DNA from: Plantago elongata
Taxonomy: Eukaryota; Streptophyta; Magnoliopsida; Lamiales; Plantaginaceae
Length of the DNA: 20,677 nt
Direction: 5' to 3'
NCBI GenBank assembly: GCA_036897095.1
Contig: JAYMSP010003208.1
Span: forward strand, 1 to 20,677
Positions within the stretch are counted from its first letter, which is position 1; each line of letters begins with the position of its first letter. The notes beneath the pieces were generated by a model that was not told the origin of the DNA, searched no databases, and saw only the letters and a program-made list of their open reading frames with translations. A program made the translations under genes and the position numbers. This document shows positions 18,501-20,677 of the stretch, piece after piece.

Positions 18501-19818
18501 CTGTATATCAGCCACGACTTGAAGTGCCTGATTCAGATCCTGAGGAGTGATTAGTCTGGTGGGATCCAAACTGATCTCGTCCTGGGTCACCTCATTATCC
18601 ATCCTCATTGATGCCGATGCACCACCAACACCTAATCTCACATGGTTGAAAGGTACTTGGTTTATTAGAGTGTTAACAAGTAAATCAACTACTTTAACGT
18701 TCATTTTAGTTTTCACGCACATGCAAAAGATGCCGTTAATGCCTTCAAAACCAGAGAATCAGACCACAAAACAACAGCTAAATTGATAAACTAATACTCC
18801 AGCATTCGAACAAATTCAACAGAGTGTTCTAAGTCTAATATGGTAACTCTATTTATGTGGATCACATTTACCAAGTGTTTAGGATGGAAATTACTATTCA
18901 GACAGACAAAGACATTGAGCACTACGTTCTACCATATACCGTTGTCATTGGTCACTGACCTCCAGAAATTAGGTTAATGCTAGATAAAAAATCATCAGAC
19001 ATCGAGCTGTAATCATACACGGACTCCTTCTCTTTCATGAGTTTTTCCATCTTATCTTCCAGAACATCAATTCGGTGAACCAGATCCTTGAGATCCGGAA
19101 GAGTTGGATCCAAACCGACCTCGTCCACGGAATGATCTGTCACCTCATCCTCCATCCCCATTGATGCTGAAGCATCACCAACACCTAAATCTCACATGGT
19201 TACAAGGTAGTTGGTTATAGAAGAGTAGTTTAACATTCATCTATAATTTTCACACACATGCAAATGATGCTGTGTATGCCTTCAAAACCGAGAATCAGAC
19301 TACAAAACTCACAGCTAAATGTGATAACCAATATTTCAACGTTCGGACGCATTCAACAGAGCGGTTAACAATCTACCAGAATCAATTTCCGCATAGTAAG
19401 CATAATAACGCAATGCGATAAACAAACAGCACCGGATCATACCTCAAAGTCCAAAACAGATCTCATAAAACATAACTTCTGGAAAACAATAGACGAGTCT
19501 CAACAGAGTGCTCGAGAACTCAGGAAACCAATTTTCACACTATGCAGTACGGAACGACAAATTAACACGTAACATTGTGGATACTCACCATAGATAAACA
19601 AATTCATAAACCTAATCAAGCGAAAACTACATGCGGAATTTCAATAGAGTTCTCGAAGATTTCATCGCAGTCAATAACCGCAAATACAGAACGAAGAAGC
19701 TACAAACGAAGTATGACAAAGTATAGTAGGGCTCCATAAACATAATCGAGATTGGAGAACGATCTTACTCACCGGAAAACTGAGAATCTACGGGAATCTG
19801 TTCAGCTTGAGTCGCCAT
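9005..19818 (-). CDS. Tandem-exon-array gene: 15 duplicated exons, then LSM domain and RNase H-like domain
   Basis: One 18-exon gene can be read from ATG at 19818 to TAA at 9005-9007. Exon 1 (19818-19773) encodes MATQAEQIPVDSQFS. Exons 2-16 are 15 homologous repeat exons (69-77 codons each). Exon 17 (10527-10094) has an LSM fold and exon 18 (9550-9005) an RNase H-like fold. Every junction from exon 1 to exon 17 is phase 1: an upstream G joins the next exon's GT or CA. Exon 17 to 18 is phase 0. Total coding length is 4341 nt, 1446 residues with every exon included. The repeats start with GVGGAS-type linkers, contain a central LDP motif and end with a SNIDLISE-like stretch. A TATA box and CT-rich leader precede the ATG. 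I do not recognise the whole protein. The LSM part resembles the NatC accessory subunit NAA38, but RNA binding or another role is possible. Exon joining is inferred from splice sites and phase. Confidence 0.72.
9551..10093 (-). other. Intron between the LSM and RNase H-like exons
   Basis: A phase-0 intron, donor GTATCT and acceptor CTCCAG. It shows no internal gene, no copy of the exon repeat and no obvious transposon. Confidence 0.7.
10094..10527 (-). other. Exon with LSM domain (NAA38-like)
   Basis: Counting from the internal methionine at 10522, the first 55 residues are low-complexity and polar. Residues about 58-136 form an LSM fold. Sm1 spans WVKSLLGSKMFISAADGKYY then AGLFYCMDKQGNIFLKDAVEY, and Sm2 is KSLVLIPITIQRSVQIE. 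The aspartate-glycine turn, the N of the GNIFL strand and the LVLIP strand are as in the NAA38 (LSMD1) group, accessory subunits of the NatC N-terminal acetyltransferase. The exon starts at a tandem CAGCAG acceptor, so 10527 or 10524 may be used; both keep frame. A short upstream methionine here could also start an LSM-RNase H form without the array. Confidence 0.7.
10528..11051 (-). other. Intron between last repeat exon and LSM exon, partly repeat-derived
   Basis: The segment from about 10900 to 11051 matches the intron part of the array unit (for example TTAAACACGTTCGCTAA, then CCATGATACCATATACCAA on the plus strand), while 10528-10900 is unique. The array edge therefore lies inside this intron, near 10900. 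Confidence 0.65.
11052..11282 (-). repeat. Repeat exon R15, chimeric A/B type (77 codons)
   Basis: The first half is A-like (VDEVTPHFQDELDLDPS) and the second half is B-like (NADIMAKLDKQARTLDDD). It is nearly identical to R13, including flanking intron, pointing to a recent duplication across two units. Acceptor TTTAG, donor GTTAGT. Confidence 0.85.
11649..11864 (-). repeat. Repeat exon R14, type B (72 codons)
   Basis: Reads GVGGASTSRGIDSEVTQDE to the SNIDLVSE end. It lacks a few residues around the PQDQALQV segment where other B exons read PQDLKDHALEV. Acceptor AGTAG, donor GTTAGT. Confidence 0.85.
12205..12435 (-). repeat. Repeat exon R13, chimeric A/B type (77 codons)
   Basis: Same A-then-B structure as R15, with only a handful of differences. 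The intron that follows it on the coding strand (to R12's acceptor side it is 12908-13254; to R14 it is 11865-12204) is of normal length, while the one before it, 12436-12685, is the shortest in the array at 250 nt. Confidence 0.85.
12686..12907 (-). repeat. Repeat exon R12, type B (74 codons)
   Basis: Reads GVGGASASTGMDNEVTQDVI, LDPTVQIPPQDLKDHALEIL, then a KLDRSVDVDSLVFDGP segment, ending DLVSQ rather than the usual DLISE. Acceptor ATTAG, donor GTTAGT. Confidence 0.85.
13255..13473 (-). repeat. Repeat exon R11, type A (73 codons), weak donor
   Basis: Reads GIGGASTSGGVDEVTPHFQY, LDPSTIITPQEFKDLSLKF, ending SDIDLISE. A 2-nt insertion after the exon changes the donor from GTCAGT to GTCAAT, which loses the G at position +5. 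Confidence 0.85.
13840..14046 (-). repeat. Repeat exon R10, type B, shortest (69 codons)
   Basis: Reads GVGGASASMGMDLEVTQDEI and ends SNIDLISE. It lacks the DDDSLV segment found in other B exons, so ARSV runs directly into VSDGP. The deletion is a whole number of codons. Confidence 0.85.
14384..14602 (-). repeat. Repeat exon R9, type A (73 codons)
   Basis: Reads GVGGASTSMGVDEVIPHFQY, LDPSTIITPQELKDLSLKF, then SIAKFLNEHCGISLLGGLG and SNIDLNSE. Acceptor TTTAG, donor GTCAGT. Confidence 0.85.
14967..15188 (-). repeat. Repeat exon R8, type B (74 codons)
   Basis: Reads GVGGALASMGKDNEVTQDEI, PPQDLKDHALEFLADIQANI, then DKMARSVDDDSLVFDGP and SNIDLISK. Acceptor ATTAG, donor GTTAGT. Confidence 0.85.
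15536..15754 (-). repeat. Repeat exon R7, type A (73 codons)
   Basis: Reads GVGGASTSRGVDEVTPHFQY, LDPSTIITPQESKDLSLKF, then RMAKLLKEYEDLLLLGGPG and SNIDLISK. Acceptor TTTAG, donor GTCAGT. Confidence 0.85.
16097..16315 (-). repeat. Repeat exon R6, type B lacking part of the glycine-rich start (73 codons)
   Basis: The exon opens GRALASTEMDNEANQDEI where others begin GVGGA; two codons are missing, in frame. It ends SNIDMISE. Acceptor ATTAG, donor GTTAGT. Confidence 0.82.
16661..16885 (-). repeat. Repeat exon R5, type A (75 codons)
   Basis: Reads GVDGASTSRGMDEVTPDFQY, LDPSTLVIPQALKDLSPKL, then RMAILYKEYDDSSLLG and SNIDLVSV. This is the first A-type exon in coding order. Donor TAG|GTCAGT. Confidence 0.85.
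17249..17467 (-). repeat. Repeat exon R4, type B with local rearrangement (73 codons)
   Basis: Reads GVGGALASMDKDNEVNQDEI and PQDLRDHALKVPNADIVARS. Relative to its neighbours it has lost about six codons after NADIVA. It has gained four near the end, where SIFDLIIDQISE replaces SNIDLISE through a short local duplication. The net change stays in frame. Confidence 0.82.
17830..18051 (-). repeat. Repeat exon R3, type B (74 codons)
   Basis: Nearly identical to R2, and they share a third intron subtype (GTGGAACAAATTTACTAAGT on the plus strand). This is the clearest recent duplication of a single unit. Reads GVGGASASMRMDNEATQDEI to SNIDLVSE. Confidence 0.85.
18413..18631 (-). repeat. Repeat exon R2, type B (73 codons)
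   Basis: Almost the same as R3 but one codon shorter at the TPQDLNQALQV segment. Acceptor ATTAG, donor GTTAGT. Confidence 0.85.
18960..19184 (-). repeat. Repeat exon R1, divergent 5'-most unit with coiled-coil heptads (75 codons)
   Basis: Opens GVGDASASMGMEDEVTDHSV and ends SSINLISG, so its edges match the family. The middle reads DLKDLVHRIDVLEDKMEKL, with L, L, I, L, M, L at heptad a and d positions. This is the cleanest coiled-coil segment in the array; the other repeats keep only traces of it. Acceptor TTTAG, donor GTCAGT. Confidence 0.85.
19185..19772 (-). other. First intron of the exon-array gene
   Basis: The donor is CCG|GTGAGT at 19773/19772, a strong plant site. From 19185 to about 19362 it matches the intron part of the array unit; from 19362 to 19772 it is unique. 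No other gene is seen. Confidence 0.7.
19773..19818 (-). other. First coding exon of the exon-array gene
   Basis: Encodes MATQAEQIPVDSQFS and one base of a glycine codon. The context AATCAATGGCG has a G at +4, typical of plant starts. It ends in phase 1, the phase every repeat exon requires, which is the main reason for joining it to the array. Confidence 0.7.
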
Positions 19819-19872
19819 TGATCAAGTTCAGTTTAGCTATTTTGTAACTGAATGAGAAATTAAATGAAGTGT

Positions 19873-19909
19873 AGAGAGAGAGAGAGGGAGAAATGTATGT
19901 ATATATATA
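19873..19909 (-). promoter_or_regulatory. TATA box and CT-rich leader of the exon-array gene
   Basis: On the minus strand TATATATATA (19909-19900) is followed after about 14 nt by a CT repeat (19886-19873). The ATG lies about 80 nt after the TATA. CT-rich tracts near the start site are common in plant 5' UTRs. Transcription start near 19870 is inferred. Confidence 0.55.
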
Positions 19910-20133
19910 GCAGCACGAAAGTGATGAAGGTAAGTTAATTCGCCCTAAATTCCCTCACACTGCCGCTCGGATCTTGCGCGACTTTAGAGCAGGATCGCGG
20001 ATACGATTGTTTATCTCGCGTATGAGGAGTTAAATCGTGGTGCCTTGCAGAAACGGAGTTATAATTCTGGTTCTAGGGCAACGAGGTTGTTTGGCACACA
20101 ATAAACTGTTAATTTTTAAAAGAAAATTTTGTA
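19910..20133. other. Intergenic spacer between the exon-array promoter and the LINE end
   Basis: About 220 nt of unique sequence with a locally GC-richer patch around 19960-20000. No open frame of note. Confidence 0.5.
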
Positions 20134-20677
20134 TTTTTTTTTTTTAGAACCAGTTATATGTATTATATCAAGTAGGGAAATAATAAGTACAATCGAAGCA
20201 TATTCCTATCTAACAGCACTACCGGTCAGTTTATGAACTAACTCATTCTTGCCTCTTGCAACATAAAGTAAACTAAATGCAGAAAAAGATAAAGCTAGTC
20301 TACGAATGTCTGACAAAATAGAACCAACAAAAGCAAACTCAAAGTTTGACTTATTAAATAAAGACACTAGCGAGAGACAATCTGTGTAAACTCGAACATT
20401 ATCCCATACTTGGAGGATCGCCCACTGGACAACAGCACAAATAGCATAAGCCTCAGCACTTTGTGGCGACAAAGGGGAAGCTACAATCTCCTTTCTTCTA
20501 GCAAACGGTTCATCATGCATCCAAACCCCGTAACCAATACCCACACGGGCCTCATCCTCAAAGAAGGCGGCATCAACATTAATACGCACAACCCCCTCCT
20601 CAGGTAACTCAGTAGACGACCAGTCATCAGCCCCACCGTCCTCCAAAGGTGCCCCTCCTCCCGAGCCAAGGGCCCTG
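20134..20677 (-). mobile_element. 3' end of a LINE-type (L1-like) retrotransposon with RNase H domain, cut by window edge
   Basis: An open frame runs from the window edge to TAG at 20206-20208. It encodes the C-terminal RNase H domain: GVVRINVDAAF, then VGIGYGVW, SAEAYAICAVVQWA, VRVYTDCLSLV and a final KNELVHKLTGSA. The first, second and third acidic positions (NVD, EAY, TDC) are kept. A short 3' UTR and a run of 12 A on the minus strand (20145-20134) follow, as at the 3' end of a poly(A)-primed LINE insertion. The reverse transcriptase, if present, lies beyond the window. A domesticated host RNase H-like gene is the alternative. Confidence 0.55.
20206..20677 (-). CDS. RNase H-like domain protein, C-terminal part (probable LINE ORF2 end)
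   Basis: 157 codons are open to the window edge with no methionine needed at the left limit. The domain spans about 120 residues and resembles the plant RVT_3 family. It is distinct in sequence from the RNase H-like exon at 9005-9550, sharing only the fold motifs, and unlike that exon it keeps its acidic residues. Confidence 0.6.
   Translation of the reverse strand, partial: RALGSGGGAPLEDGGADDWSSTELPEEGVVRINVDAAFFEDEARVGIGYGVWMHDEPFARRKEIVASPLSPQSAEAYAICAVVQWAILQVWDNVRVYTDCLSLVSLFNKSNFEFAFVGSILSDIRRLALSFSAFSLLYVARGKNELVHKLTGSAVR

Larger units (their letters stand above)
10900..19362 (-). repeat. Tandem array of 15 exon-plus-intron units
   Basis: Units recur every 481-597 bp, measured between exon 3' ends, for about 8.5 kb. 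Both exon and intron parts are homologous between units. All units share intronic blocks such as CTTCAAAACCGGAGA and ACAACAGCTAAATGTGATAA (plus strand). Two intron subtypes alternate, giving a higher-order period near 1.13 kb through the middle of the array. Intron lengths between repeats run from 250 to 366 nt, not in multiples of three, unlike the exons. The edges fall in the introns flanking the array, near 10900 and 19362. Confidence 0.9.

Noticed and set aside
11951-18786. Plus-strand open frames recurring through the array (for example 12770-13054, 17395-17667)
   Set aside because: They are antisense to the repeat exons and cross exon-intron edges. They recur only because the DNA repeats, and they differ in frame and length from unit to unit.
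11047-19161. Each repeat exon as a separate small gene starting near GVGG
   Set aside because: Apparent starts are GTG or chance upstream codons; every unit has an acceptor AG before GTGTTGG and a donor after the final glutamate, and phases join perfectly.
11052-19184. Mutually exclusive exon choice as in insect Dscam
   Set aside because: Nothing in the sequence forbids including all exons, and no selector and docking pairing could be established by eye. Left as a possibility under the intronic-block finding only.
10900-19362. Array taken as a non-coding satellite or CRISPR-like repeat
   Set aside because: Exon parts stay open with codon-multiple lengths and keep splice sites in all 15 units, while intron parts do not. 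The units are long, diverged and lack spacer structure.
20101-20160. T-rich run as a simple promoter element
   Set aside because: Its place just beyond the stop codon of the RNase H frame on the minus strand is better explained as a LINE poly(A) tail.

Overview
The window is nuclear DNA of a land plant, most likely a eudicot. It has short exons with GT/AG introns that are AT-rich, plant-type gene families, and no prokaryotic operon structure. The species cannot be read from the sequence.

Layout. (1) 137-4000, plus strand: the 3' half of the gene for the catalytic subunit of DNA polymerase alpha, in 15 exons. It runs from just before the YGDTDS active-site motif to the C-terminus. The polymerase core exons are open, but the exons for the C-terminal zinc-finger region carry several frame breaks, so this copy is either decayed or mis-sequenced there. 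(2) 4295-4657, minus strand: a small single-exon RING-H2 protein, tail-to-tail with the polymerase gene. (3) 5923-8451, minus strand: a two-exon major-facilitator transporter of the plant glycerol-3-phosphate permease (SLC37-like) family. (4) 9005-19818, minus strand: one large 18-exon gene. It has a 46-nt first coding exon, then 15 tandemly duplicated exons of 207-231 nt, then an exon with an LSM domain (NAA38-like), then an exon with an RNase H-like domain whose catalytic residues are mostly lost. (5) 20134-20677, minus strand: the 3' end of a LINE-type element, with an RNase H domain and a poly(A) tail, running off the window.

The main discovery is gene 4. About 8.5 kb of DNA is a tandem array of roughly 480-600-bp units, each one exon plus one intron. 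Every exon starts and ends in phase 1, every exon length is a multiple of three, and all 15 are open in the single frame that the splice phases dictate. The introns between them vary freely in length. This is the pattern of a repeat protein kept under coding selection while it grows by unequal crossing-over. The repeats alternate between two subtypes (A and B), and two of them are A/B chimeras. The repeat nearest the 5' end is divergent and has a clean heptad pattern, so it may be the founder. If all exons are used the product is about 1446 residues, of which about 1105 come from the array.

No operon-like cooperation is expected. The genes are separate transcription units and share no evident pathway.
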